Shown here: positions 32,962 to 45,524 of the stretch, piece after piece
Layout: the number at the start of each line of letters is the position of its first letter
How positions within the stretch are numbered: position 1 is the first letter of the stretch
Source of the DNA: Roseovarius sp. TE539
GTDB lineage: Bacteria; Pseudomonadota; Alphaproteobacteria; Rhodobacterales; Rhodobacteraceae
Length of the DNA: 64,000 nucleotides
NCBI RefSeq assembly: GCF_003298505.1
Contig: NZ_QNGB01000002.1
Location: 124,001 to 188,000 of the forward strand
Direction: 5' to 3'
Notes under the pieces: model-generated
Told to the model about the DNA's origin: nothing
The model's database searches: none
Seen by the model: the letters and a program-made list of their open reading frames with translations, nothing else
Made by a program: the position numbers and the translations under genes

Positions 32962-34109
32962 TGCGGGTCTTCATGGTTGCGGGTGAAGCATCCGGCGACC
33001 GCCTTGGCGGCGCATTGATGGCCGGCTTGAAAAAGCTTGAAACTGTGGAATTCCAGGGTGTTGGCGGCCCCATGATGGAGGCGGAGGGCCTGACAAGCCA
33101 GTTTCCGATGGACGAGTTGAGCCTGATGGGGCTGGTTGAGATCCTGCCGCGCTACCCGCATCTGCGCCGGCGACTGCACCAGACGGCCGAGGCAGTTCTG
33201 GCAGCGCAACCGGATGTCCTGATCACCATCGACAGCCCGGACTTCTGCCTTCGTTTGGCCAAGCTGGTCAAGAAGAGAAGCAGTGTGCGAACCGTGCACT
33301 ATGTTGCCCCCTCGGTCTGGGCCTGGCGTTCGGGGAGGGCGCGCAGGATGGCACGCCATGTCGATCATGTCCTGGCTCTTTTGCCCTTTGAGCCGCCGCT
33401 CATGGAGGCGCACGGAATGGCCTGCGATTTCGTGGGTCATCCGGTTGTTGCAGAAGCCGTACCGACCGGGGCGCAGATGGCCGGATTCCGGGCCAGGCAT
33501 GGCCTGGGCGAGGCCCCTTTTCTGTTGGTTCTCCCGGGCTCGCGCCGCTCCGAGGTGGCGCGCCTGGGACCGATTTTCGGACAGGCCCTGCGCACGGTCC
33601 TTGACAATAACCCCGATCTGGAACTCGTCGTGCCAACCACCGCGGCCGCCGAACCGGTGTTGCGCGAGACCTTGCCAAACTGGCCCAAACAGCCGGTCGT
33701 GCTTTCACCATCAAACATTAAAGGTGACCAGTATAATACTGATAAAAAATGTTCATTTCATTGTGCCGATTGGGCGCTTGCGGCCTCGGGGACAGTTTCC
33801 CTGGAACTGGCTGCGGCAGATACGCCGATGGTGATCGCCTATGACGTACACCCGTTGAGCCGCGCGATCATTGCGCGGATGCTGAAGGTGGACACTCTGA
33901 CACTGGTCAACCTGGTCAGCGAAACTCGCGCCGTGCCGGAATTCATCGGCAAGGCGTGCCGGGCCGATTTGATCGGGCCTGCCGTGCTGCGGCTGATGGA
34001 TGATCCGGGGGTACAGATCGCGGCGATGCGATCCACGATGCAGAAACTGGGACGCGACCAAGAGGCACCGGGCCTCCGGGCCGCCCGCGCGGTGCTGGCG
34101 GGACTGTGA
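32961..34109 (+). CDS. lpxB: Lipid-A-disaccharide synthase LpxB
   Basis: A 382-residue membrane-associated glycosyltransferase (GT19) that joins lipid X and UDP-diacylglucosamine. It opens VFMVAGEASGDRLGGALM and contains YVAPSVWAWRSGRA, LPGSRRSEV and AASGTVSLELAAA. The ATG at 32961 overlaps the lpxI stop. A short stretch (33707-33765, about residues 249-268, SNIKGDQYNTDKKCSFHC) is very AT-rich and unlike the usual sequence here, although the frame stays open. Confidence 0.94.
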   Translation: MRVFMVAGEASGDRLGGALMAGLKKLETVEFQGVGGPMMEAEGLTSQFPMDELSLMGLVEILPRYPHLRRRLHQTAEAVLAAQPDVLITIDSPDFCLRLAKLVKKRSSVRTVHYVAPSVWAWRSGRARRMARHVDHVLALLPFEPPLMEAHGMACDFVGHPVVAEAVPTGAQMAGFRARHGLGEAPFLLVLPGSRRSEVARLGPIFGQALRTVLDNNPDLELVVPTTAAAEPVLRETLPNWPKQPVVLSPSNIKGDQYNTDKKCSFHCADWALAASGTVSLELAAADTPMVIAYDVHPLSRAIIARMLKVDTLTLVNLVSETRAVPEFIGKACRADLIGPAVLRLMDDPGVQIAAMRSTMQKLGRDQEAPGLRAARAVLAGL

Positions 34110-34165
34110 CGTTTGACCAGCTTCAAGGCCTGAAAGAGGGTTGTTGCAAGCAAATCCGCCTGCGG

Positions 34166-35308
34166 TCAGCCCTTCCAGATCCAGCCACCGCCGAGCACAC
34201 GGCTGCTGTCGGCTTCGTAGAACACGCAGGCCTGCCCGGGGCTGACCCCCTCTTCGGGAGTGAGAAGCTCGACCTCGGCGCTGTCCGGACCCAGTGGCCG
34301 GATCACCGCGTCAGCCGCTGGACGTGTGGAGCGGACCTTGACGGTCACATGCCACTCGGGCGCTGACGCGAAGGCCGCGTCACCCAGCCAGTTGACCTCG
34401 CGCACCGGCACGGTGCGGGTCGCGAGCATCTCTTTCGGGCCGACGATGACGCGCCGTTCCTCGACATCCAGTTTCACCACGTAAAGCGGTTCGGACAAGC
34501 CGCCGATCCCCAGCCCGCGGCGCTGACCGATGGTGTAGTGGATCACGCCCTCATGGTGCCCGAGGACGCGGCCGCGTGTATCCACGATCTCGCCGGCGTC
34601 GGCAGCGCCGGGGCGCAGCTTCTCGATGACCGAGGCGTAATCACCATTGGGCACGAAACAGATGTCCTGGCTGTCGGGTTTGTCTGCCACCCCGAGCCCG
34701 TATTTCGCGGCAAGCGCACGGGTGGCATCCTTGGACGGCAGGTGACCAAGGGGAAAGCGCAGGTAATCAAGCTGTTCGCGGGTTGTGGAAAACAGGAAAT
34801 AGGACTGATCGCGCGCAGCGTCTGCGGCACGGTGCAATTCGGGTCCGTTGGCGCCCGCCTTGCGGCGGATATAGTGGCCGGTGGCCATGCAATCCGCATC
34901 CAGATCCTTCGCCGTTTCCAGCAGGTCACGGAACTTCACCCGTTCGTTGCAGCGAATGCAGGGCACCGGCGTTGCACCGGCGAGATAGCTGTCGGCGAAC
35001 TCGTCGATCACCGCATCGCGAAAGACGTTCTCATAATCCAGCACGTAATGGGGAAATCCCATCTCGCCGGCGACTCGCCGGGCGTCGTGGATATCGCGGC
35101 CCGCACAGCACGCGCCTTTCTTGGCCAGTGCCGCGCCGTGATCGTATAGCTGCAGGGTGACGCCGACCACGTCGTAGCCTTCCTCGGCCAGTTGTGCGGC
35201 CACGACGGAACTGTCGACGCCACCGGACATGGCCACGACGACGCGCGTCTCGGCAGGCGGCTTGGCGAAGCCCAGCGAGTTCGGTTCGGTATTCGTGTCC
35301 AGTGCCAT
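34166..35308 (-). CDS. mnmA: tRNA 2-thiouridine(34) synthase MnmA
   Basis: A 380-residue tRNA thiolase that makes s2U34 in Lys, Glu and Gln tRNAs. The ATP-pyrophosphatase loop is SGGVDSS (28-34); the active-site Cys lies in PCIRCN (Cys120 by position) and the partner Cys in [22 protein letters not shown] and the C-terminal PGQACVFYE fit the family. It is convergent with lpxB and divergent from sciP. Confidence 0.96.
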   Translation of the reverse strand: MALDTNTEPNSLGFAKPPAETRVVVAMSGGVDSSVVAAQLAEEGYDVVGVTLQLYDHGAALAKKGACCAGRDIHDARRVAGEMGFPHYVLDYENVFRDAVIDEFADSYLAGATPVPCIRCNERVKFRDLLETAKDLDADCMATGHYIRRKAGANGPELHRAADAARDQSYFLFSTTREQLDYLRFPLGHLPSKDATRALAAKYGLGVADKPDSQDICFVPNGDYASVIEKLRPGAADAGEIVDTRGRVLGHHEGVIHYTIGQRRGLGIGGLSEPLYVVKLDVEERRVIVGPKEMLATRTVPVREVNWLGDAAFASAPEWHVTVKVRSTRPAADAVIRPLGPDSAEVELLTPEEGVSPGQACVFYEADSSRVLGGGWIWKG

Positions 35309-35431
35309 GGCGGCCCCTCAATGCGTTCCGGCGGAATATAGGAAAATCCTAAGCACTCTCAAGCCCGGGTTTCACAGGCCCTTAAGAGCGATTTCGGCAG
35401 TGTGGCCTCCGATTTACGGAGGGTGAGTGCC

Positions 35432-35716
35432 ATGTATCTGAAAAAACTTGACGCGCCAAGGGCGGTAACGCTGCCCGATGGCACGGTCCTGACACAGTCG
35501 GATCTGCCGCCCGCGGACACCGAAAGGTGGGTCGCGTCGCGAAAGCTGCTCGTGGTGCGCGGTGTGCTTTACGGCCTGATTCCGCGACACGAGGCGCTGC
35601 GCCGGTACCGGCTGAGCGAGGAGGAATTTTCCGAGTGGGTGCGCGGCGCCCGGATCGGCGGTACGTCCGGGCTGAAGGCGACGGTGCCACACAGGACACG
35701 GGACCGTGATCACTAA
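35432..35716 (+). CDS. sciP: CtrA inhibitor SciP (DUF1153)
   Basis: A 94-residue helix-turn-helix protein. MYLKKLDAPRAVTLPDG, WVASRKLLVVRGVLYGLI and RYRLSEEEFSEWV match SciP, which in Caulobacter binds CtrA and blocks its activation of target promoters. ATG 35432 has GGAGGGTGAGTGCC before it. The gene is directly upstream of ctrA on the same strand, 117 bases apart. Confidence 0.92.
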   Translation: MYLKKLDAPRAVTLPDGTVLTQSDLPPADTERWVASRKLLVVRGVLYGLIPRHEALRRYRLSEEEFSEWVRGARIGGTSGLKATVPHRTRDRDH

Positions 35717-35766
35717 GTCGCGGAAAAGTACAACCTGAAATTGAATTCGCGAAATGTTCCTGTATG

Positions 35767-35804
35767 GTAACGGGTAGTTAACCAAATTTGGCGAGGCTGG
35801 AGTC
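35767..35804 (+). promoter_or_regulatory. Candidate CtrA box and GANTC methylation site before ctrA
   Basis: GTAA-N7-TTAAC (35767-35782) matches the CtrA consensus TTAA-N7-TTAAC with one mismatch. GAGTC at 35800-35804 is a GANTC target of the CcrM methyltransferase. Both features control ctrA in Caulobacter; here they lie 67 and 30 bases before the ctrA start. Confidence 0.5.
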
Positions 35805-35833
35805 GAACAAGTGATCACTAGCGGAGAAACCTG

Positions 35834-36550
35834 ATGCGCGTGCTCTTGGTGGAAGACGATCCAACGACCTCGAAAAGCATAGAGTTGATGCTGACCCATG
35901 CGAACCTGAACGTCTACACGACCGAATCAGGCGAGGAAGCGATAGATCTTGCGAAACTCTATGACTACGATCTGATCCTTCTGGATCTGAACCTGCCGGA
36001 CATGAACGGGCATGATGTGCTGCGCCAGCTTCGCCTTGCAAGGATCGAGACACCGATCCTGATCCTGTCGGGCGAGCTGGATACCGACAACAAGATCAAG
36101 GGTTTCGGCTTCGGCGCCGATGATTACCTGACCAAGCCGTTTCACCGCGAGGAACTGGTGGCACGCATCCATGCCATAATTCGCCGCTCCAAGGGGCACT
36201 CCCAATCGGTGATCCGGACCGGTCCGATCAACGTCAACCTGGATGCCAAGACAGTGGACGTGGCGGGCAAGGGGGTGCATCTGACCGGCAAGGAATACCA
36301 GATGCTCGAACTGCTGAGCCTCAGGAAGGGCACCACGCTGACCAAGGAAATGTTCCTCAACCACCTTTACGGCGGCATGGACGAACCGGAACTCAAGATC
36401 ATTGACGTGTTCATCTGCAAGCTGCGCAAGAAATTGTCCGAGGCCACAGGCGGGGAAAATCATATCCAGACGGTCTGGGGCCGTGGATACGTTCTGCGTG
36501 ATCCCGAACCGCGCGATGCCGACGAGGAGCGGTTGGCGATCGGCGCCTGA
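35834..36550 (+). CDS. ctrA: Response regulator transcription factor CtrA
   Basis: A 238-residue OmpR-type regulator. Receiver domain: acidic pair EDD (7-9), phospho-acceptor Asp51 in [11 protein letters not shown], Lys in DYLTKPF. The winged-helix domain (about 125-225) ends [13 protein letters not shown]. In Rhodobacterales CtrA controls motility, gene-transfer-agent and stress-recombination genes. The matching kinase CckA and inhibitor SciP are both in this window. An acidic linker DEERLAIGA ends the protein. Confidence 0.96.
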   Translation: MRVLLVEDDPTTSKSIELMLTHANLNVYTTESGEEAIDLAKLYDYDLILLDLNLPDMNGHDVLRQLRLARIETPILILSGELDTDNKIKGFGFGADDYLTKPFHREELVARIHAIIRRSKGHSQSVIRTGPINVNLDAKTVDVAGKGVHLTGKEYQMLELLSLRKGTTLTKEMFLNHLYGGMDEPELKIIDVFICKLRKKLSEATGGENHIQTVWGRGYVLRDPEPRDADEERLAIGA

Positions 36551-36653
36551 CCGGATGTTGACCAAGACGGTCCCGGTGACCATGCGCCACTGCACCCGAT
36601 GTCACCTTTGACAAGGCGCGAGGCGGCTGGACCTCGGGGCCGGTGCGCCCTAA

Positions 36654-41044
<4,391 letters not shown>

Positions 41045-41108
41045 ACTGTGGGTAAATTTCGCGGTGTTTCCAGGTGTTTGATCGAAAAATCCCCAAATGT
41101 TCACGAAA

Positions 41109-41123
41109 GTTCTTAAAAAGTTC
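41109..41123 (+). promoter_or_regulatory. Candidate LexA (SOS) box
   Basis: GTTC-TTAAAAA-GTTC is an exact GTTC-N7-GTTC match to the alphaproteobacterial LexA operator, 62 bases before a 40-codon membrane-peptide ORF. A third GTTC sits at 41099-41102 with six-base spacing. Confidence 0.6.
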
Positions 41124-41184
41124 TTTACAGCTGTGGATAAATGTGAGAACAAAGAGGCAACACGAAACATTGACGGAGGACACC

Positions 41185-41307
41185 ATGCTTGACCGGATCA
41201 GAACAGCCGCCACACGATCTGGCGATACGCTGCTGGCCGATGCGCTTGGCGCCGCCGCCCTGATGATCACACTGGTGGCGGGGCTGCACCTGCCGGCCCT
41301 GCTGTAG
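41185..41307 (+). CDS. Small single-pass membrane peptide, 40 residues, LexA-box controlled (candidate SOS gene)
   Basis: The product begins MLDRIRTAATRSGDTLLAD and continues as one hydrophobic helix (ALGAAALMITLVAGLHLPALL). GGAGGACACC directly precedes the ATG, an excellent ribosome-binding site. A GTTC-N7-GTTC LexA-type box lies 62 bases upstream and a strong hairpin/T-run follows at 41473-41505. Caulobacter SidA, a 29-residue LexA-controlled inner-membrane division inhibitor, is a precedent for a gene of this design, but no sequence similarity to it is claimed. Function unknown. Confidence 0.6.
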   Translation: MLDRIRTAATRSGDTLLADALGAAALMITLVAGLHLPALL

Positions 41308-41472
41308 AGAGGACTGCCTGCGACGTTCCGTGCCCGTTCGCGCCCGCATCTCCTGTCCCCAAGCCGATGCGACGCGACCGACGCTGCCTGTTCCCGAAGT
41401 CCGCCGGGGTTTTCTGCCTCATGCGACCCCGGATGGCGCGACGGGCAAGATCGGAACCGAGCCTTCCTGCCG

Positions 41473-41505
41473 CCGCCGCTCAGCCGAGCGCGCGGCGGTT
41501 TTTTT
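41473..41505 (+). terminator. Candidate intrinsic terminator
   Basis: CCGCCGC (41473-41479) can pair with GCGGCGG (41492-41498), with an internal CGCTC/GAGCG helix in the loop, followed by seven T. Orientation suits transcripts of the upstream small peptide gene; it also overlaps the stop codon of the convergent 63-codon gene. Confidence 0.6.
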
Positions 41506-41695
41506 ATTCGGACTTCGAAGGGCGGTGCAGCCAAACCGGCACGATGAAGCAGATACAGGCGACGAAGAAGGCAAGGCTTGCAAGAAGGCCGATGACGTCG
41601 CCGGCGCGCCACGCGCCCCATGTGAAGAAGATCGCCGAAAGGGTGAAGAGGATCCAGCCGGTGAAATTGAAATTCCAGACGGTGCGGGGGGCCAT
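41504..41695 (-). CDS. Small two-helix membrane protein
   Basis: A 63-residue protein starting MAPRTVWNFNFTGWILF with two hydrophobic helices (about 13-30 and 34-54) and a short basic tail (HRPSKSE). I do not recognise its family. It lies 38 bases after the Fe-S scaffold gene on the same strand, so may be cotranscribed with it. A small ORF in this GC-rich sequence could be spurious, but the regular hydrophobic pattern and the strand agreement favour a gene. Confidence 0.55.
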   Translation of the reverse strand: MAPRTVWNFNFTGWILFTLSAIFFTWGAWRAGDVIGLLASLAFFVACICFIVPVWLHRPSKSE

Positions 41696-41733
41696 TTTCG
41701 AACCTCGGAACAGAGCGCGCCAATGCGTCGCGG

Positions 41734-42189
41734 TCAGGCGCAGGGCGAGGAGGCGCAGGCGCTTTCGAGCGCTTCGACCGACGCATCGAGGCTGAGCAGG
41801 ATGGACGCGTGGCGGTTCTTGTAATCGCGGGCCGGGCGCAGAACCTCGAGCCCGTCAAAAGGTGCGGGCGGGGTGGGGCCGTCGGACTTGAGCATGTCGC
41901 GCAGGGCGTCTCGGGCGGTGGTGACCTGATCGAGATCGCACCCGACGATGTTGGCGCCCACCACCGAGGCGGCGGCCTGACCGAGGGCACAAGCCTTCAC
42001 CTCCTGCCCGAAATCGGAAACCTTTCCATCCCGGCAGGTCACATCAACTGTCACGGTCGACCCGCAGAGAGGTGCGCGCCGTTTCACGGTGGCGTCCGGT
42101 GCGTCAAGGCGGCGCAGATTCGGGATCTCCGCGGCAAGTTCCAGAATGCGGCCCGAATAGAGCTTGATCAGATCGTTGTCGCCACTCAT
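41734..42189 (-). CDS. Iron-sulfur cluster assembly scaffold protein (IscU/NifU-like)
   Basis: A 151-residue protein on which Fe-S clusters are built. Scaffold Cys residues appear in APLCGSTVTV and VKACALGQAAAS. The third IscU Cys region (HCSxLA type) is not obvious; NRHASILLSLDASVEAL occupies that place without Cys, so it is a divergent member. ATG 42189 (MSGDNDLIKLY) fits the family N-terminus; the frame opens further but into hisI territory. Confidence 0.8.
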   Translation of the reverse strand: MSGDNDLIKLYSGRILELAAEIPNLRRLDAPDATVKRRAPLCGSTVTVDVTCRDGKVSDFGQEVKACALGQAAASVVGANIVGCDLDQVTTARDALRDMLKSDGPTPPAPFDGLEVLRPARDYKNRHASILLSLDASVEALESACASSPCA

Positions 42190-42258
42190 CGCTTTTCCTT
42201 TCCGCCCGTTCCTCATAAATAGGCAGGCGTTGCCGGGATGCAAAAGGAAATTGCCGCA

Positions 42259-42621
42259 ATGAGCTTTGATCCGCAAACCCTGAAATACGATGCGCGCGGC
42301 CTGATCCCGGTGGTGGCGCAGGATCACGCCACCGGCGAGGTGCTGATGCTGGCCTGGATGAACGTTGAGGCGGTGGCACGCACGCTGGAGACGGGGCGCG
42401 CGACATACTGGAGCCGTTCGCGGCAGGCGTTCTGGATCAAGGGCGAGACGTCCGGGAACGTTCAGCGGTTGGTGGAGATGCGCGTGGATTGCGACCGCGA
42501 CAGCCTTCTTCTGCTGGTCGATCAGACCGGGCCGGCCTGTCACACCGACAGGCGGAGCTGTTTTTACACCGCGCTGCGCGATGGCGGGGAAATCGAGATC
42601 ATGACCCCCGAGGCGGGCTGA
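42259..42621 (+). CDS. hisI: Phosphoribosyl-AMP cyclohydrolase
   Basis: A 120-residue zinc enzyme for step three of histidine synthesis. Motifs: MLAWMNVEA, YWSRSRQAFWIKGETSGN, then the metal site DCDRDSLLLLV, GPACHTDRRSCFY. ATG 42259 is preferred because AAGGAAA precedes it; 42238 is an alternative. It carries only the HisI domain (HisE would be separate). Its last 23 bases overlap the convergent gluQ gene. Confidence 0.95.
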   Translation: MSFDPQTLKYDARGLIPVVAQDHATGEVLMLAWMNVEAVARTLETGRATYWSRSRQAFWIKGETSGNVQRLVEMRVDCDRDSLLLLVDQTGPACHTDRRSCFYTALRDGGEIEIMTPEAG

Positions 42622-43495
42622 CATGTTCCGGGGCGTCCGGTGTTGGTGCGACCATGCGCCGGATGTCGATGGGTGAGAGACCTGCCGCCCGGTAGGTCGA
42701 AATGGCGCGCGCATCGTCGCGCTTGGCCAGCCGCCGGCCGTTTTCGTCCCGGATCAGGCGATGATGGCGGTAGACAGGCACCGGCAGTCCAAAGAGCCCC
42801 TGAAGCACGATGTGAATCGCGGTGGCGTCGAAAAGATCGTGGCCGCGGATCACATGGGTGACATTCTGATCCGCATCGTCGAGGACCACAGAAAGATGAT
42901 AGGAAGCGCCGAGCCCGGGCCGCGCGAGCGTCACGTCGCCCACCGAGAAAAACAGATCATGCGGCGCGATGCGCCCGGTTTCGCCCCTTGGCCCGGTGCC
43001 GGTTTCGATGAATTCGACAGGCGCGGACAGGGCGGCCATGGCGCGCGCCATGTCAAGCCTGAGAGGCAGATCGGGCATCGGGCCGGTCGGGGGCCGAGCG
43101 GGCCGGCAGGTGCCCGGATAGACGATGCCGTCGGGGCCGTGGAGAGGCGCGCCTTCCTGCGGGGCGGACGCGGCGGCGCGGATGTCGGCACGCGAACAGC
43201 GGCACGGGTAAAGCAGTCCGCGCTCCCACAGGCTCCCGAGGGCGCCGCGATAGCGCGGCAGGCGGTCGGATTGCCGCATCACCGGCTCGGCCCAGGCGAG
43301 ACCCAGCCACGCGAGATCCGCGAATATGCGCGCCTCCCATTCCGGGCGGCATCGGGATTGGTCAAGATCGTCGATCCGCAGCAGGAAAACACCACCCGCC
43401 GCGTCGGCCGCATCATGTGCGCAAAGCGCCGAAAAAGCATGTCCCAAATGCAGCGGCCCGGTGGGAGATGGCGCAAAACGGGTCGTGAAAATCAC
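42599..43495 (-). CDS. gluQ: Glutamyl-Q tRNA(Asp) synthetase
   Basis: A 298-residue truncated GluRS paralog that glutamylates queuosine in tRNA-Asp. HIGH-type motif APSPTGPLHLGHA and the KMSKS-equivalent RRLAKRD are present; the anticodon-binding domain of GluRS is missing, as expected for GluQ-RS. Cys residues in YPCRCSR and PGTCRP fit the zinc site. Its ATG overlaps the stop of the methyltransferase gene. Confidence 0.93.
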   Translation of the reverse strand: MIFTTRFAPSPTGPLHLGHAFSALCAHDAADAAGGVFLLRIDDLDQSRCRPEWEARIFADLAWLGLAWAEPVMRQSDRLPRYRGALGSLWERGLLYPCRCSRADIRAAASAPQEGAPLHGPDGIVYPGTCRPARPPTGPMPDLPLRLDMARAMAALSAPVEFIETGTGPRGETGRIAPHDLFFSVGDVTLARPGLGASYHLSVVLDDADQNVTHVIRGHDLFDATAIHIVLQGLFGLPVPVYRHHRLIRDENGRRLAKRDDARAISTYRAAGLSPIDIRRMVAPTPDAPEHVSPPRGS

Positions 43496-44106
43496 GTTTT
43501 CTCAATTATGTATACTGTGGAGTTGATGTTTCTTTCCGGAAGATGCGGCCCGTGCTCGCGAAAATGCAGGCGGGCCGCGCCGGGATCGACCCAAGCGTTC
43601 ACGCGCCCCTCATAGGCCGGATCCTGCAAGGTATGATCGTTGAAGGAGAAGGCGAAGAACCCGCCTTGCGGCAGAAGCCGCATGAGCGTGTCGAAAAGGG
43701 TGACCGGGGCCGCGCCTGAGCCGATCACGCCGATGGCCGTGATCAGCGGGTAGATCCCGGCCTCGAACGGATCTCCGGCATCGGGATCCACCTGCCAGAG
43801 GTCACGGTAAAGCTCTTTCCCGCGCGCCAGTTCCAGCATGTCCGCCGACAGGTCCGCGCCGTCGATCGTCCGGAATCCGGCAAGGCGCAGTGCGAGGCCC
43901 GATAGCCCGGTGCCGCAGCCGAAATCGAGAAGCGGCGCCTCGGGGTTGGGGGCGACGGCATGCAGCGCCCGCGCCACCCGTTCGGGCGTGGCATAGCCGT
44001 TCTCGGAAACTTCGGCGTCATAGCTGGCCGCCCAGTCGTCATAGAGCCGGCGGGTGGCCTCGGTGCCTTCGGTATCATAGGCGTGATCGAGAAAGTTCTT
44101 GCTCAT
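43492..44106 (-). CDS. Class I SAM-dependent methyltransferase
   Basis: A 204-residue methyltransferase with motif I LLDFGCGTGLSGLALRLAGF and post-I acidic residue in TIDGADLSADMLELA. The N-terminal YDDWAASYDAEV is typical of small-molecule methyltransferases of the Methyltransf_11/25 groups. The substrate is unknown. It sits between trmFO and gluQ in a same-strand row, sharing ATGA with gluQ; the ATG at 44106 has no strong ribosome-binding site. Confidence 0.8.
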   Translation of the reverse strand: MSKNFLDHAYDTEGTEATRRLYDDWAASYDAEVSENGYATPERVARALHAVAPNPEAPLLDFGCGTGLSGLALRLAGFRTIDGADLSADMLELARGKELYRDLWQVDPDAGDPFEAGIYPLITAIGVIGSGAAPVTLFDTLMRLLPQGGFFAFSFNDHTLQDPAYEGRVNAWVDPGAARLHFREHGPHLPERNINSTVYIIEKT

Positions 44107-44129
44107 GCAAGACAGGATAAGCGCCGGGA

Positions 44130-45485
44130 TCAGGCCGCGTCCAGTGCCGATTGCGCCAGCCACTCGGCCCAGAGTGCCTTGGCCCGGTCGGTATAGGCCT
44201 GGTAGCGGTCGCGGCGTCCGCGGCGCCCGGACTTGAACCCCTCGACCGGGGGAAAAAGGCCAAAATTGACGTTCATGGGCTGGAAGGTCTTCGCCTCGGC
44301 GCCACCGGTGATATGGGTGACGAGCGCGCCGGTGGCGGTTTCGGGAGGCGGGGGCGGCATGGTCTGCCCGCGGGCCTCGGCAGCCGCAAGCCGTCCCGCC
44401 AGCAGCCCCATTGCCGCCGATTCGACATACCCCTCGACGCCTGTGATCTGCCCTGCGAAGCGGATGTTGGGCCGCGACCGCAGGCGCAACTGCGCGTCCA
44501 ACAGGGTGGGCGCGTTCAGAAAGGTGTTTCGGTGAATGCCGCCAAGGCGGGCGAATGCGGCATCCTGGAGCCCTGGAATCATTTTGAAAACATCGACTTG
44601 GGCACCATATTTCATCTTTGTCTGAAAGCCGACCATGTTGTAAAGCGTGCCGAGCGCATTGTCGCGCCGAAGCTGAACGATGGCGTGCGCCTTCACATCC
44701 GGTTGGTGCGGGTTGGTCAGGCCCACCGGCTTCATGGGGCCGTGACGCAGGGTTTCGCGGCCGCGTTCGGCCATCACCTCGATCGGCAGGCAGCCATCGA
44801 AATAGGTGGCGGTCTCACCCTCGTGAAACTCGGTCTTGGGGGCGGCGATCAGCGCGTCGATGAAGGCCTCGTAAGTGTCACGGTCCATCGGGCAGTTCAG
44901 GTAGGCGGTGCGCTCGGCCTCGGTCTCGCCCTTGTCATAGCGTGACTGGAACCAGGCGCTGGACATGTCGATGCTGTCGAAATGCACGATCGGTGCGATG
45001 GCATCGAAGAAGGCGAGCGCGTCGCGGCCCGTTTCGTCGGCGATGGCCGCCCCCAGCCCCTCCGAGGTAAGAGGCCCCGTGGCGATGATCCACCGGCCCT
45101 CGCCGGGCAGGGTGGTTACTTCGCCGGGTTTTACGGTGATGTTGGGATGAGCGCGCAGGCGGTCTGTGACGGCCCGCGCGAAGGGGTCCCGATCCACCGC
45201 CAGCGCCCCGCCGGCGGGCAGGCGATGGCGATCGGCCATTTCCATGATCAGGCCGCCGGCCCGGCGCATTTCCCAGTGCAGAAGGCCCACGGCGTTCTGT
45301 TCATCGTCGTCGGAGCGGAAGGAGTTGGAACACACCATTTCCGCCAGATCCCCGGTCCGGTGGGCGAACGTGCCGGTCCGGGGGCGCATTTCGTGGATGG
45401 TGACACGAAGCCCGGCCCGGGCAGCCTGCCAGGCGGCCTCGGACCCGGCCATGCCGCCCCCGACGATGTTCAGATCAATGGTCAT
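44130..45485 (-). CDS. trmFO: Methylenetetrahydrofolate--tRNA-(uracil-5-)-methyltransferase TrmFO
   Basis: A 451-residue flavoprotein that makes m5U54 in tRNA with CH2-THF and FADH2. FAD fingerprint [15 protein letters not shown] at the N-terminus; [24 protein letters not shown] and [12 protein letters not shown] are family motifs. It is 23 bases upstream of the methyltransferase gene. With miaA, mnmA and gluQ it makes this window rich in tRNA-modification genes. Confidence 0.96.
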   Translation of the reverse strand: MTIDLNIVGGGMAGSEAAWQAARAGLRVTIHEMRPRTGTFAHRTGDLAEMVCSNSFRSDDDEQNAVGLLHWEMRRAGGLIMEMADRHRLPAGGALAVDRDPFARAVTDRLRAHPNITVKPGEVTTLPGEGRWIIATGPLTSEGLGAAIADETGRDALAFFDAIAPIVHFDSIDMSSAWFQSRYDKGETEAERTAYLNCPMDRDTYEAFIDALIAAPKTEFHEGETATYFDGCLPIEVMAERGRETLRHGPMKPVGLTNPHQPDVKAHAIVQLRRDNALGTLYNMVGFQTKMKYGAQVDVFKMIPGLQDAAFARLGGIHRNTFLNAPTLLDAQLRLRSRPNIRFAGQITGVEGYVESAAMGLLAGRLAAAEARGQTMPPPPPETATGALVTHITGGAEAKTFQPMNVNFGLFPPVEGFKSGRRGRRDRYQAYTDRAKALWAEWLAQSALDAA

Positions 45486-45524
45486 GGCACATGACCTAGG
45501 CGATCATTGCAGGTTTGGAAAGGG

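Noticed and set aside
35706..35820. GTGATCACTA repeated at 35706-35715 and 35811-35820 near sciP and ctrA
   Set aside because: A ten-base repeat with an embedded palindrome can arise by chance; no regulator is known for it.
36555..36611. 18-codon ORF between ctrA and ligA with CTRCH motif
   Set aside because: No ribosome-binding site and no domain length; chance ORF.
36608..36613. TTGACA before ligA taken as a promoter -35 element
   Set aside because: No -10 hexamer is found at 16-18 bases downstream.
41099..41112. GTTC pair read as an additional LexA box
   Set aside because: Spacing is six bases. Only the pair at 41109-41123 has seven.
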